This document shows, one piece after another, positions 50,524 through 59,729 of a DNA stretch of 64,000 nt. The notes beneath the pieces are model-generated. The model saw only the letters and a program-made list of their open reading frames with translations. It searched no databases and was not told the origin of the DNA. This DNA is from Treponema bryantii (GTDB lineage Bacteria; Spirochaetota; Spirochaetia; Treponematales; Treponemataceae): assembly GCA_015061465.1 (NCBI GenBank), contig SUWN01000004.1, positions 1 through 64,000 of the forward strand, given 5' to 3'. Each line of letters opens with the position of its first letter. Positions within the stretch are counted from its first letter, which is position 1. The position numbers and the translations under genes were made by a program.

Positions 50524-52326
50524 ATGGCAGATATGAAATTTAAACGCAACTTCTGTATTGTTGCCCACATCGATCACGGAAAATCGACTTTATCAGATAG
50601 ATTGATTCAAAAAGCAAAAATTATTGATGACAGAAAAATGATGAATCAAATTCTTGATAATATGGATATTGAACGTGAAAGAGGAATTACAATCAAAAGT
50701 CAGGCTGTTACAATTCCGTATCACGCAAAAGATGGAAATGATTACGAATTAAACTTTGTTGATACACCAGGACACGTTGACTTTTCTTACGAAGTTTCAC
50801 GCGCAATTGCTTCTTGTGAAGGTGCGTTATTGTTGATTGATGCGACTCAAGGTGTTGAAAGTCAAACTGTTAGTAATATGTACATGGCTTTGGAACAAGA
50901 TTTAACAATGGTTCCTGTAATTAACAAAATTGACCTTGCGAGTGCCGACGTAGAATCTTGTAAAAATCAAATTGATAATGAACTTGGCCTTGATTCAGCA
51001 GATGCGATGTGTGTTTCTGCAAAAACTGGTGAAGGAATTGACGATTTAATGGAAGCAATCGTTACAAAATTCCCAGCGCCAGAAGGCGATCCAGACGGAC
51101 CTTTGGCAGCATTGATTTTTGACTGTCATTATGATGTTTACCGTGGAGTTGTTGTTCACGTTCGTGTAATGAATGGGCGATTAAAAACTGGCGATTTGAT
51201 TAAAATGATGAGCACTGGAACAGAATACAAAGTTGAACAGTGTGGAATTTTTAAAATTAATTATGAAGAAACTGGCGTTTTGGAAGCCGGCGATGTTGGA
51301 TATATTATTTCTGGACTAAAAACTGTAAGCGATGTAAAAGTAGGTGATACAATTACTTCAAAAGACAGCGGAATTACAGAACCATTACCTGGATTTAAAG
51401 AAGTAAAACCTGTTGTTTATTCTTCAATTTACCCAATGGATTCAAATGATTACGAAGATTTGCAAGCAAGTATGGAAAAACTAAAATTAAACGATGCAAG
51501 TTTGATTTACGAAAAAGATAATTCTTTAGCTTTGGGGAACGGTTTTAGATGTGGATTCTTGGGGCTTCTTCATTTGGAAATTGTTCAAGAACGTTTGGAA
51601 AGAGACTTTGACCAATCTGTAATTTTTACAGCGCCTTCTGTTCGTTATAAAATTCAATTGGATAATGGTGAAGAGATTTTTATTGATAATCCTTCTGAAT
51701 ATCCACAAGGAAGAATTAGAGCGGCTGAAGAACCATATATCAAAGCATCAATTATTACACCAGCAGAATTTTTAGGTTCGATAATGGCGCTTTGTACAGA
51801 AAAACGCGGAATTCAAACAAATATGACTTATTTGGATACAAAACGCGTTGAACTTCAATACGAAATGCCACTTAGCGAAGTTTTGTTTGACTTTTACGAC
51901 AGACTAAAAAGTTATAGCCGCGGTTATGCTTCTTTTGATTACGATATTATTGGTTATCGACCAACTGATTTGGTAAAAGTAGATATTTTGATTAACGGAA
52001 AAATGGTGGATGCGCTTTCACTTCTTACTTTTAAACAAAATGCTGTTGAACGTGCAAGAAAAGTTTGTGAACGTCTAAAAGATGAAATTTCACGCCAACA
52101 ATTTAAAATTGCAATTCAAGGAGCAATCGGAAGCCAGATTATTGCGCGCGAAACTGTAAATCCTGTTAGAAAAGACGTTTTGGCAAAATGTTACGGTGGT
52201 GATATTACTCGTAAGCGTAAACTTTTGGAAAAACAGAAAGAAGGTAAAAAACGCATGAAGATGGTTGGAGATGTTGAGCTTCCACAAAGTGCATTCCTTG
52301 CTGTTCTTAAAGAAAAACAAGAATAA
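50524..52326 (+). CDS. lepA: Elongation factor 4 (LepA)
   Basis: 600 residues, family size. GTPase motifs: G1 CIVAHIDHGKSTLSDRLI, G2 ERERGITIKSQAV, G3 DTPGHVDFSYEV, G4 NKIDL, followed by LepA-specific C-terminal parts (YDIIGYRPTDLVKVDILINGKMVDALS; YGGDITRKRKLLEKQKEGKKRMK). It is a ribosome-associated GTPase that acts in initiation/back-translocation or subunit biogenesis. GAGG lies before the ATG, 15 bp after the HtrA-like gene. It is followed by a 0.6-kb repeat-filled gap. Confidence 0.97.
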   Translation: MADMKFKRNFCIVAHIDHGKSTLSDRLIQKAKIIDDRKMMNQILDNMDIERERGITIKSQAVTIPYHAKDGNDYELNFVDTPGHVDFSYEVSRAIASCEGALLLIDATQGVESQTVSNMYMALEQDLTMVPVINKIDLASADVESCKNQIDNELGLDSADAMCVSAKTGEGIDDLMEAIVTKFPAPEGDPDGPLAALIFDCHYDVYRGVVVHVRVMNGRLKTGDLIKMMSTGTEYKVEQCGIFKINYEETGVLEAGDVGYIISGLKTVSDVKVGDTITSKDSGITEPLPGFKEVKPVVYSSIYPMDSNDYEDLQASMEKLKLNDASLIYEKDNSLALGNGFRCGFLGLLHLEIVQERLERDFDQSVIFTAPSVRYKIQLDNGEEIFIDNPSEYPQGRIRAAEEPYIKASIITPAEFLGSIMALCTEKRGIQTNMTYLDTKRVELQYEMPLSEVLFDFYDRLKSYSRGYASFDYDIIGYRPTDLVKVDILINGKMVDALSLLTFKQNAVERARKVCERLKDEISRQQFKIAIQGAIGSQIIARETVNPVRKDVLAKCYGGDITRKRKLLEKQKEGKKRMKMVGDVELPQSAFLAVLKEKQE

Positions 52327-52330
52327 AACG

Positions 52331-52835
52331 TACGATTAAATTAAACATTTTTTATAACGTATTGAGCAAAAAAATTGCTTTCGTGGATAACCGTACTTAT
52401 GCTCCGCCGAGAGCCCTCGCGCTTCGCTTGTGTGAATATAGCGAACAATTTTATCGGGCTCAATGCTACGCAAAGCACGAACATCCACTACGCATTTTTT
52501 TCAATAATTTTTCAAAATGTTTATTTTATCGAATTTACCCGGAATTTTTAAATGAATTTTACATATACCAACGTTCGTATTTTAAATATTTCCACATGTT
52601 TAGATAAATTAAACATTTATAAATAGTTTATTAAAAAATAGATTTTGCGCGAGCGAACGGAGGTTGGGCAAATACACTCTGCTTGTGGCAGCCACTGTGT
52701 GGCTGGTTCTATAGTTTCTATACCACAAGCAGCGTGTAGCGAGTTATCGAGCGGTTTTGAACCAGCCTACGTACGCGGGAGCAATTATAAATTGTTTTTT
52801 TTTACTCTTAGATTTTATTGTTTAATTTAATCGTA
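52331..52835. mobile_element. MITE-like element with perfect 17-bp terminal inverted repeats
   Basis: TACGATTAAATTAAACA (52331-52347) is the exact reverse complement of 52819-52835. The 505-bp element starts 5 bp after the lepA stop, carries no transposase-like frame, and is richer in GC inside. If the outer TA is a target duplication, it would fit a Tc1/mariner (IS630)-type MITE. A second copy of the left end (ATAAATTAAACATTTATAA, about 52604-52622) suggests one element nested in another. Internal pairings include CTGCTTGTGG (52679-52688) with 52723-52732, CAGCCAC (52689-52695) with 52699-52705, and GGCTGGTTC (52701-52709) with 52759-52767. No gene is seen in 52327-52945. Confidence 0.6.
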
Positions 52836-52910
52836 TATTTAAGATTATTTCAAACAGAAGTAATAGCTGATGAATTTAATAAACTGAATTGATAAAATTT
52901 AACGAATTAT

Positions 52911-52939
52911 TTTAAAACTGAAAAATTTTGTGATATAAT
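52911..52939 (+). promoter_or_regulatory. Promoter of the 7TM-EAL gene, leaderless
   Basis: TTTAAA (52911-52916), 17-bp spacer, TGA-TATAAT (extended -10, 52931-52939). The ATG at 52946 is 6 bases after the -10 box, the expected transcript start itself. Confidence 0.65.
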
Positions 52940-52945
52940 CTTTAT

Positions 52946-54892
52946 ATGTACTCATTTTTGTTTAATAACTTACGATTTCAAATTGCCGCAACTGTTTTTT
53001 TGTTAATTATCGAAATTATTTATTTTATTCGTCCAAAGCTCAGATTATTATCAAGTCGATTTTTTTCACTTTTAATGATAAGTGTTATAATTTATTTAAT
53101 TTTTGATTATGCATCGGCAATCTGTTTAATTTATATGAACCAAGTGCCTAGATGGCTTTTAAGGTTTACTCATCAAGGTTTTATTTTCTTTTTACAATCT
53201 ACGTTATCTTTAATTTATTTGTACACTGATTTATATAATAGAAACCAAAAACGATATTCCAAGTTTAAAATTTCGTTTATAGCGTGTTTGTATATTTTTT
53301 CAATTTTCTTTGTGATTTTTGCTCCAATGGAATATGTTCTTGAACCAGATGGAATTTATTCTTACGGACCAATGGCCGATTTTGTATATTTGATAATTGT
53401 TTTATATATGATTCTGATTACAAAAAATGCGATTGTAAGTTATAAAAAAGGAATTAATAAAAAGGAACAACTTTATATTTTTGCAACAATGGGATTGTGG
53501 ACTATATTTGGATTTATTCAAATGCTTGTTCCTAAGATGCTTATTTCTAGTGTGGGACTTACAGCTGTAATTTTGTTGTTATTTCTTTCGTTGGAAAATC
53601 CATCGGAATATATTGATAAAGAAACTTTGGCTTTTAATTCAACGGCGTTAAAGTTGATGTTAGGCGAATATTTGAATCGAAGAAAACCATTTTATATTAT
53701 AAATATCGATTTGGAAGATTTGGATATTCTAGAAAATCAATTAGGACAAGATGTTCGCGTAAATCTTTTGACTGATATAAGAATTTATTTAGTAAAAACT
53801 TTTAGGTTGAAAATCTATAGATTTACAAATCAAAGTGTGACTTTTATTCTAGCTAGAAGATATTTTTTTAGAAAAGAAGAAATATTAGAAAAAATTCAAA
53901 AGAGATTTGAAAATGTTTGGTCAATTGGTGAAACAAATGTTATGTTGAATGCTCATTTGGATGTAATTACTTGTCCGACGGATTTTCCTTATGATGGATT
54001 AATTTCTGAATTGCTTACATTTATTCAAGAAAGCCATTCTTATTCAACTAGTAAAACTTTTGTACGTGCGGTGGATTCTGAAATTAAAGAAAATTACGAG
54101 CGCAAAAAGAATCTTTTGCTTTTCTTAAGACAAGCAATTGAAAATAAAGAATTTGAAATGTATTACCAACCGATTTTCAATGTGAAGGAAAATAAATTTA
54201 CAAATGTTGAAGCTTTGGTTCGTTTAAAAAATAAAACTCAATATGGTTTTGTTTCTCCAGAGGAATTTATTCCAATGGTAGAAAAAAACGGAATGATAAT
54301 GGATTTGAGTAATATTATTTTTAACAAAGTTTTTTCTTTTATGAATGAAAAATCATTGCGTCAAAAAGGCATAAGTCATATGGAATTAAATCTTTCTGGG
54401 CTTCAATCTGTTGATTCTGATTTGCCATTATTGATGAATAAACTTTTGACAGAATATAATATTCCTGCTGATTCTGTAAATCTAGAAATTACGGAATCTG
54501 TTGCCATTACGTCTGGTTATATGCTTAAGAAAAATATGGACGAACTTAAAAAAATGGGATGTTCGTTTTCTATGGATGATTTTGGAACTGGTTATTCAAA
54601 TTTATCGCAAATTGTTAAAACTGAATTTGAAGTAATAAAAATTGACAAAAGTCTTTTGTGGCCTTGTTTTGATGAAAAAAATAAATCGCTACAAAATGCA
54701 AAAATGTTACTTGAAACGTTGATTGAATTAATGTTGAAATTTGGTTATGAAATTGTTGTAGAAGGAATTGAAACTCAAGAACAATTTGAATATTTAAAAA
54801 AGCAAGGAATTACGTTTGCTCAAGGTTATTATTTTAGTAAACCTTTGTGCGAAAATGATTTTATTGAATTTTTGGAAAAAAATAATAAATAA
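52946..54892 (+). CDS. Seven-helix membrane EAL c-di-GMP phosphodiesterase
   Basis: 648 residues. About seven TM helices in the first 220 residues (histidine-kinase-type 7TM sensor region), a diverged GGDEF-like domain with no GGDEF signature (about 230-380), then an EAL domain (about 390-640). The catalytic set is present: VEALVRL, Asn in ELNLSG, LEITES, SMDDFGTGYSNL, IKIDKSL, VVEGIET and AQGYYFSKP. It is a likely active phosphodiesterase lowering c-di-GMP. With the Cache-EAL protein and the HD-GYP-like protein, this window codes for three c-di-GMP-turnover or -binding proteins and no intact diguanylate cyclase. The promoter makes an apparently leaderless transcript. Confidence 0.9.
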   Translation: MYSFLFNNLRFQIAATVFLLIIEIIYFIRPKLRLLSSRFFSLLMISVIIYLIFDYASAICLIYMNQVPRWLLRFTHQGFIFFLQSTLSLIYLYTDLYNRNQKRYSKFKISFIACLYIFSIFFVIFAPMEYVLEPDGIYSYGPMADFVYLIIVLYMILITKNAIVSYKKGINKKEQLYIFATMGLWTIFGFIQMLVPKMLISSVGLTAVILLLFLSLENPSEYIDKETLAFNSTALKLMLGEYLNRRKPFYIINIDLEDLDILENQLGQDVRVNLLTDIRIYLVKTFRLKIYRFTNQSVTFILARRYFFRKEEILEKIQKRFENVWSIGETNVMLNAHLDVITCPTDFPYDGLISELLTFIQESHSYSTSKTFVRAVDSEIKENYERKKNLLLFLRQAIENKEFEMYYQPIFNVKENKFTNVEALVRLKNKTQYGFVSPEEFIPMVEKNGMIMDLSNIIFNKVFSFMNEKSLRQKGISHMELNLSGLQSVDSDLPLLMNKLLTEYNIPADSVNLEITESVAITSGYMLKKNMDELKKMGCSFSMDDFGTGYSNLSQIVKTEFEVIKIDKSLLWPCFDEKNKSLQNAKMLLETLIELMLKFGYEIVVEGIETQEQFEYLKKQGITFAQGYYFSKPLCENDFIEFLEKNNK

Positions 54893-54901
54893 GGAAGAGT
54901 T

Positions 54902-55381
54902 ATGAAAAGAGAAGATTACATTAATTGGAATGAGTATTTTATGGGCGTTGCTATTTTAGCTTCTAAACGTTCTAAAGATCCAAACACACAAGTTGGCGCT
55001 TGTATTGTTGATGAAAACAACATTATTCTTTCTACAGGTTACAACGGATTTCCATATGGATGTTCAGATGATGAATTCCCTTGGGAAAGAAGTGGTGAAG
55101 ATACAAAATACAAATATGTTGTTCACGCGGAATTGAACGCAATTTTAAATGCTCGTGGAAAAAATTTAAATAATGCTCGCATTTATGTAGATTTGTTCCC
55201 TTGTAATGAATGTGCAAAAGCAATTATTCAAAGTGGAATTAAAGAAGTTGTATATTTGTATGATAAATACGCTGATACAAAAGAAACAATTGCTTCTAAA
55301 AAAATGCTTGCATCTGCTGGAGTAAAAACAACTTGTTTTATTCCAACAATTAAGAAGATTGAAATTGATTTTGAACGTTAA
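54902..55381 (+). CDS. dCMP deaminase (ComEB-type)
   Basis: 159 residues. Zinc cytidine/deoxycytidylate deaminase: DPNTQVGACIVDENNIILSTGYNGFPYGC, catalytic VHAELNAI (His-Ala-Glu), and PCNECAKAIIQSGI with the two zinc Cys residues. It deaminates dCMP to dUMP, the substrate for thymidylate synthesis. GGAAGAG lies before the ATG, 9 bp after the EAL gene. Its stop overlaps the stop of the convergent NAD(P)HX repair gene by 4 bp. Confidence 0.92.
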   Translation: MKREDYINWNEYFMGVAILASKRSKDPNTQVGACIVDENNIILSTGYNGFPYGCSDDEFPWERSGEDTKYKYVVHAELNAILNARGKNLNNARIYVDLFPCNECAKAIIQSGIKEVVYLYDKYADTKETIASKKMLASAGVKTTCFIPTIKKIEIDFER

Positions 55382-56844
55382 TCTTTTAAATTGATAGCGT
55401 TTTGAATTATTTTAAATGGTGTAAAGTCAAAATCTGTGCCATTTTGTAAATTTGAAGTTTCTGCATGTGAAAAAACAGCTGTAATTGCAGCATCATGTGC
55501 AGAATAGCCTTGCGCTAAAAGAGCGGCACAAAATCCTACAAGAACATCGCCTGAGCCTGCTTTTGCAAGGCTTGGGTTTCCGTTATCGCAAACATAGATT
55601 TTTTGATTGCTTGCAATAAATGTGTTTGCGCCTTTCATAACTAAAACACACGAAGAAAATTGTTTTGTGAATTCTTTTCCGATTTGGTCTCTTTTGTTTT
55701 TTATTTCTTCAATATTATCGCTATAAAAATGTGGTAAGAATTTTTTTACTAATTCTTGTAATTCTTTTGGATGTGGAGTTAAAATTATTTTTGCGTTTGG
55801 AACTGAATTTAATTTTTGTAAGATAGAAACAAAATTTTCGTTGTAAAAAAAGTCAGCGTCTATTACGCAAGATGGATTTGTTGAATTGCAAAACCAGTTT
55901 AAAAAATCCTCGCAAGAATTATTTATGCCAAAACCAGAGCCGATTGTAACACATGTTGTTTTTTGTGGAATGGAATTGCTTATCATTAATTCTGGTGAAA
56001 TCTGGAATTGATTTAAGTTTGAGTTTTTGCTTTGTAACAATGTTACCAACCCAGAACCAAATTTTAACGCAGAAGTTGCATTTATGATTGCAGCCCCAGA
56101 TTTTTCTCCTGCATAAACACAAACGTGACCAAAGTTTCCTTTGTGGCTGGCTTTTTTTGTTCGCCATGGAAGTTTAATATCATTTTTTTGAATTAAAAAA
56201 GCGTCGCTTTCAAGAAAATTTTCAAATTTTTGTTGCGCGATTCCGAGGTTTGCTACAAGGATTTTGCCACAAACATTTTTTGCGCTATCCGAATATAAAT
56301 ATAATTTGTTGCAACCCATTGTAACAGTATAATCTGCATTAAAATAAAATGCGGATGGAATATCGCACGCGATTTTTACAGCGGGAACGGAATTTATAAA
56401 ATCAAATAATTCTTTGATTTGGGAAGAAAGTTCGCCTTTAAATCCTGTTCCGTAAAAACAATCAACGATAATTGTTTTTTTTAGATTGATGGATGCAAAA
56501 TCTTTTTTTATGTTTTCAAGTGAAATGTCTGAATCAATAGAAAGTTGAAGTTTTTGTGCAATTTGATATTGAACGTTTGCTTCTTGTGCGGAAGGAATAA
56601 TTGGGGCGTAGATTTTTACGTTGAAAATATTTTGTAATTTTCTTGCAAGTGCAAATCCGTCGCCACCGTTGTTTCCTTTGCCGCAAAAAATATAAACGTT
56701 TTGAATTTGCGTAGTTTGATTTATTTGTAAAATCAAATCTTTTATACAATTTGCGGCGTTTTCCATCATTATAAATGGAGGAATGCAATAATTATCTTTT
56801 GCCAGAGTTTCTAACTTGTTTGAATCTTTATAAAGATTTTGCAT
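55378..56844 (-). CDS. nnr: Bifunctional NAD(P)H-hydrate epimerase / ADP-dependent dehydratase
   Basis: 488 residues. N-terminal YjeF_N epimerase domain (about 1-210; FCGKGNNGGDGFALARKL, VDCFYGTGFKGEL) and C-terminal ribokinase-like dehydratase domain (about 225-485; KGNFGHVCVYAGEKSGAAI, TIGSGFGIN, ILTPHPKEL, VMKGANTFIA and the catalytic NGNPSLAKAGSGDVLVG). It repairs hydrated NADH/NADPH. It starts 8 bp after uppP on the same strand. Confidence 0.95.
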   Translation of the reverse strand: MQNLYKDSNKLETLAKDNYCIPPFIMMENAANCIKDLILQINQTTQIQNVYIFCGKGNNGGDGFALARKLQNIFNVKIYAPIIPSAQEANVQYQIAQKLQLSIDSDISLENIKKDFASINLKKTIIVDCFYGTGFKGELSSQIKELFDFINSVPAVKIACDIPSAFYFNADYTVTMGCNKLYLYSDSAKNVCGKILVANLGIAQQKFENFLESDAFLIQKNDIKLPWRTKKASHKGNFGHVCVYAGEKSGAAIINATSALKFGSGLVTLLQSKNSNLNQFQISPELMISNSIPQKTTCVTIGSGFGINNSCEDFLNWFCNSTNPSCVIDADFFYNENFVSILQKLNSVPNAKIILTPHPKELQELVKKFLPHFYSDNIEEIKNKRDQIGKEFTKQFSSCVLVMKGANTFIASNQKIYVCDNGNPSLAKAGSGDVLVGFCAALLAQGYSAHDAAITAVFSHAETSNLQNGTDFDFTPFKIIQNAINLKD

Positions 56845-56852
56845 AATTTATT

Positions 56853-57707
56853 TTAAAAGAAAATTAAACCTAAAATTCCAACTGGAATTAAATATGCTGC
56901 AAACCATTCAAGTTTGCCTTTTCTGATTAATTTCATTAAGAATGCTAAAGAAAGGTATCCAACAACAAAAGATGCAATACAACCAAAAATGATTGGTAAT
57001 GCACCAATGGAATCTGTCATAGAACCTAAATTTTTTAATTCAAGGATGAATGCGCCTAAAATTGCAGGAATAGAAACGATGAATGAAAATTCTCCGGCAG
57101 CTTTTCTGTTTACGCCAGAAATTAATGCTCCTGCAATTGTTGAACCACTTCTTGAAATTCCTGGTAAAGTTCCAAAACCTTGAGCAAATCCAATTACTAT
57201 TGATTGAACAATAGAAATGCCTTTTTCTGGAATTGCATTCTGTTCTTTTAATTTGGATTGGCGTTTTTCTAAAATTGAAGAAAAAATGAGTAAAAATGAA
57301 GTTACAAGGAAACCGCCACAAACAAATTTTGAGCTTAAATCTGGAATAAATTTACTTGTAACAATACCGATTGAACCAGTAATGATTGTTGCAATTATGA
57401 TTGCAATAATTGTTTTTTTACCAAGTTCATCTGTTCCGCAAAGTAAATCTTCTGAATCGTGGATTTCTGTTGATGATTTTTTTGTAATCCAACGACCAAA
57501 AATTTTTAATAAATTCCAGATTTTTTTTCTAAAATAAATTATTACTGCGAGTAATGTTGCCAAGTGAAGACAAACATCGTATAAAAGTGGAACTTCTGAA
57601 AGTCCAAAAAGTTCTTGTCCAAGTTGTAAATGTCCTGATGATGAAATTGGAAGGAATTCAGCAACTCCTTGTAAAATTCCTAATAAAATACTTTGTAAAA
57701 TTGTCAT
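56853..57707 (-). CDS. uppP: Undecaprenyl-diphosphatase UppP (BacA)
   Basis: 284 residues, polytopic with about eight TM helices. The conserved motifs are present: GVAEFLPISSSGHLQLGQ near the N-terminus and LPGISRSGSTIAGAL in the middle. It dephosphorylates undecaprenyl pyrophosphate to recycle the lipid carrier for peptidoglycan; overproduction is known to give bacitracin resistance. GAGG precedes the ATG. It forms a two-gene operon with the NAD(P)HX repair gene. Confidence 0.95.
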   Translation of the reverse strand: MTILQSILLGILQGVAEFLPISSSGHLQLGQELFGLSEVPLLYDVCLHLATLLAVIIYFRKKIWNLLKIFGRWITKKSSTEIHDSEDLLCGTDELGKKTIIAIIIATIITGSIGIVTSKFIPDLSSKFVCGGFLVTSFLLIFSSILEKRQSKLKEQNAIPEKGISIVQSIVIGFAQGFGTLPGISRSGSTIAGALISGVNRKAAGEFSFIVSIPAILGAFILELKNLGSMTDSIGALPIIFGCIASFVVGYLSLAFLMKLIRKGKLEWFAAYLIPVGILGLIFF

Positions 57708-57824
57708 AAAACCTCACTAATTGTTCAAATTATAGGATAGATGGGAGAAAATTACAATGTTTGTGAGATTGCGTGATTTTAGACTTTTATAGACAAATTT
57801 CGAAATAATTAAATAGCAATGTTT

Positions 57825-57854
57825 TTTACAAGACAAAGTGTTTTGTGATATAAT
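57825..57854 (+). promoter_or_regulatory. Probable promoter of the hsdM-hsdS-NTPase operon
   Basis: TTTACA (57825-57830), 18-bp spacer, TATAAT (57849-57854). A second TATAAT at 57898-57903 and a TTGACA at 57885-57890 lie closer to hsdM but are not correctly spaced to each other. Confidence 0.5.
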
Positions 57855-57924
57855 TAATTTAATGGTAAATAATTTAAATATTTTTTGACAGATTTATTAT
57901 AATAAATGTGATGTAGGAAAAACT

Positions 57925-59691
57925 ATGACAACAAACGATACTTTAATTTCAAATGTAGGAATCAATATACAAGAAAAATCTGCAATGATGTGGAATGTTG
58001 CTAATGTTCTTGCAGGACCGTTTAAACCTCATGAATATGGCTTAGTAATTTTGCCTTTTACAGTTATAAAAAGATTTCATGATTGTTTACTCCCAACCCA
58101 CAATGCTGTATTAGAAAAATGGGAACAAGTAAAAACTATGGCTGTAAAAGATGGATTTTTACGACAAGCCTCAGGTTATCAATTTTATAATACATCAAAA
58201 TTTAATTTTACAAGTTTGTTGAATGATCCTGCAAATATTGAAGAAAATTTTAAAGATTACATTCATGGATTTTCAGAAAATGTTCAAGACATTCTTGCTA
58301 AGTTTGAATTTGATAATATCATAAAACGTCTTGTAGAAGCAGAAGCCCTTTATCTTGTAATAAAAGAGTTTAATTCAGAAAAAGGATATCTTGGTCCAGA
58401 AAAAATAAGTGCTGTTGATTGTGGCTATATTTTTGAAGATTTAGTTAGACGATTTTCTGAAAGTTATGATGACCAAGCGGGAGCTCACTTTACAAGTCGA
58501 GATATTATTTACCTAATGACAGATATTCTTCTTTCTGAAAGTGACATTGCAAATACAAAAACTTGTACAGTTTATGATATGGCAATGGGAACAAGTCAGA
58601 TGCTTTCATGTATGCAAGAAAGAATTGCCAAATTAAACAAAGAAACAGAAGTAATTACCTTTGGTCAAGAAATTAATCCTTCTACATTCGGTATTGCAAA
58701 AGCAGATATGATGATTCGTGGTGGCGACCCTAATAATATGCGATTTGGAAATACTTTGAGTAATGACCAATTTAAAGGTTTTAAATTCGATTATATTATT
58801 TCAAATCCGCCTTTTGGCATTGATTGGAAAAAAGAAAAAGATGCTGTAGAAAAGGAACATAAACAAGGTGATGCAGGAAGATTTGCACCGGGACTTCCAA
58901 AAATTAGCGACGGTCAACAACTTTTTGTTTTAAATGGGCTTTCTAAACTTAGTGCTTATGGAAAAATGGCAATTATTCAAAATGGTTCTCCTTTATTTAG
59001 TGGCGATGCAGAAAGTGGACCAAGTGAAATCAGAAGATATATTTTAGAAAACGATTGGCTTGATTGTATTATTCAACTTGGAACTGATATGTTTATGAAC
59101 ACAGGAATTAGTACTTACATTTGGATATTGAATAAAGACAGAAGTGAAAAGAAAACCGGGAAAGTTTTACTAATTGATGCTTCAAAATGTTATGAGCCAA
59201 GAAGAAAATCAATTGGAACAAAACGAAATGATATTACAGATAAATGTAGAGATTTAATTGTAAAAGCATACAGTGAATATAAAAATGAAAAAGTTTATGG
59301 AGATAAAGACGGAATTTATTGTGAAAGCAAACTTTTTGATACTACTGAATTTGGCTATAACAAAATCACTGTAGAACGACCTCAAAAAGATGAAAAGGGA
59401 AATATCGTAAAAGACAAAAAAGGAAATCCTGTTCCAGATAAAGATTTGCAAGATACAGAAAATATACCAATGAATGAAGATATAGATTCATATTTTAGAC
59501 GTGAAGTTTTGCCTTATGCTCCAGATGCTTGGTACGATCCAAAAAAGACAAAAGTTGGTTATGAAATTCCTATGACTAGATATTTTTATGAATATCAAGC
59601 ACCAGAAAAATCAGAAGACATTTTTGCTCGTATTACAAAATTAGAAAGTGAAATAGGGGAATCATTGAAAGCGATTTTGGGAGAGAAGTAA
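57925..59691 (+). CDS. hsdM: Type I restriction-modification methyltransferase subunit HsdM
   Basis: 588 residues; GTAGGAAA before the ATG. An N-terminal HsdM_N helical domain (IQEKSAMMWNVANVLAGPFKPHEYG) is followed by an N6-adenine methyltransferase core: FEDLVRRFSESYDDQAGAHFTSRDII, SAM-binding motif I in VYDMAMGTSQMLSCM, catalytic motif IV NPPFGIDWK, and KISDGQQLFVLNGLSKL. Motif I reads GTSQ where a second glycine is usual (GTGQ/GTGG). With HsdS it methylates adenine at a bipartite site and is the core of the restriction complex. No hsdR is in the window; it may lie beyond the NTPase gene. Confidence 0.93.
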   Translation: MTTNDTLISNVGINIQEKSAMMWNVANVLAGPFKPHEYGLVILPFTVIKRFHDCLLPTHNAVLEKWEQVKTMAVKDGFLRQASGYQFYNTSKFNFTSLLNDPANIEENFKDYIHGFSENVQDILAKFEFDNIIKRLVEAEALYLVIKEFNSEKGYLGPEKISAVDCGYIFEDLVRRFSESYDDQAGAHFTSRDIIYLMTDILLSESDIANTKTCTVYDMAMGTSQMLSCMQERIAKLNKETEVITFGQEINPSTFGIAKADMMIRGGDPNNMRFGNTLSNDQFKGFKFDYIISNPPFGIDWKKEKDAVEKEHKQGDAGRFAPGLPKISDGQQLFVLNGLSKLSAYGKMAIIQNGSPLFSGDAESGPSEIRRYILENDWLDCIIQLGTDMFMNTGISTYIWILNKDRSEKKTGKVLLIDASKCYEPRRKSIGTKRNDITDKCRDLIVKAYSEYKNEKVYGDKDGIYCESKLFDTTEFGYNKITVERPQKDEKGNIVKDKKGNPVPDKDLQDTENIPMNEDIDSYFRREVLPYAPDAWYDPKKTKVGYEIPMTRYFYEYQAPEKSEDIFARITKLESEIGESLKAILGEK

Positions 59692-59710
59692 GAAAGTTGT
59701 CCACGGATTC

Positions 59711-59729
59711 GATTTTACTACGTAAAATC
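59711..59729. repeat. Hairpin between hsdM and hsdS
   Basis: GATTTTAC / GTAAAATC, a perfect 8-bp stem with loop TAC. The design is the same as the CTAGTTTTGC-TAC-GCAAAACTAG hairpins of the gene-end elements but with changed pairs. It is too weak and lacks the T tract for a terminator. Confidence 0.45.

Noticed and set aside
52362-52607. 81-codon open frame within the lepA-downstream gap
   Set aside because: It lies entirely inside the inverted-repeat element, has no ribosome site and codes for no recognisable protein.
52645-52830. 61-codon open frame in the right part of the same element
   Set aside because: It covers the hairpin-forming region and the terminal repeat; its Cys/Gly/Ser mixture reflects the structured GC-rich DNA.
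57885-57903. TTGACA plus TATAAT directly before hsdM as one promoter
   Set aside because: The spacer is only 7 bp, too short for one RNA polymerase; the pair at 57825-57854 has proper spacing.
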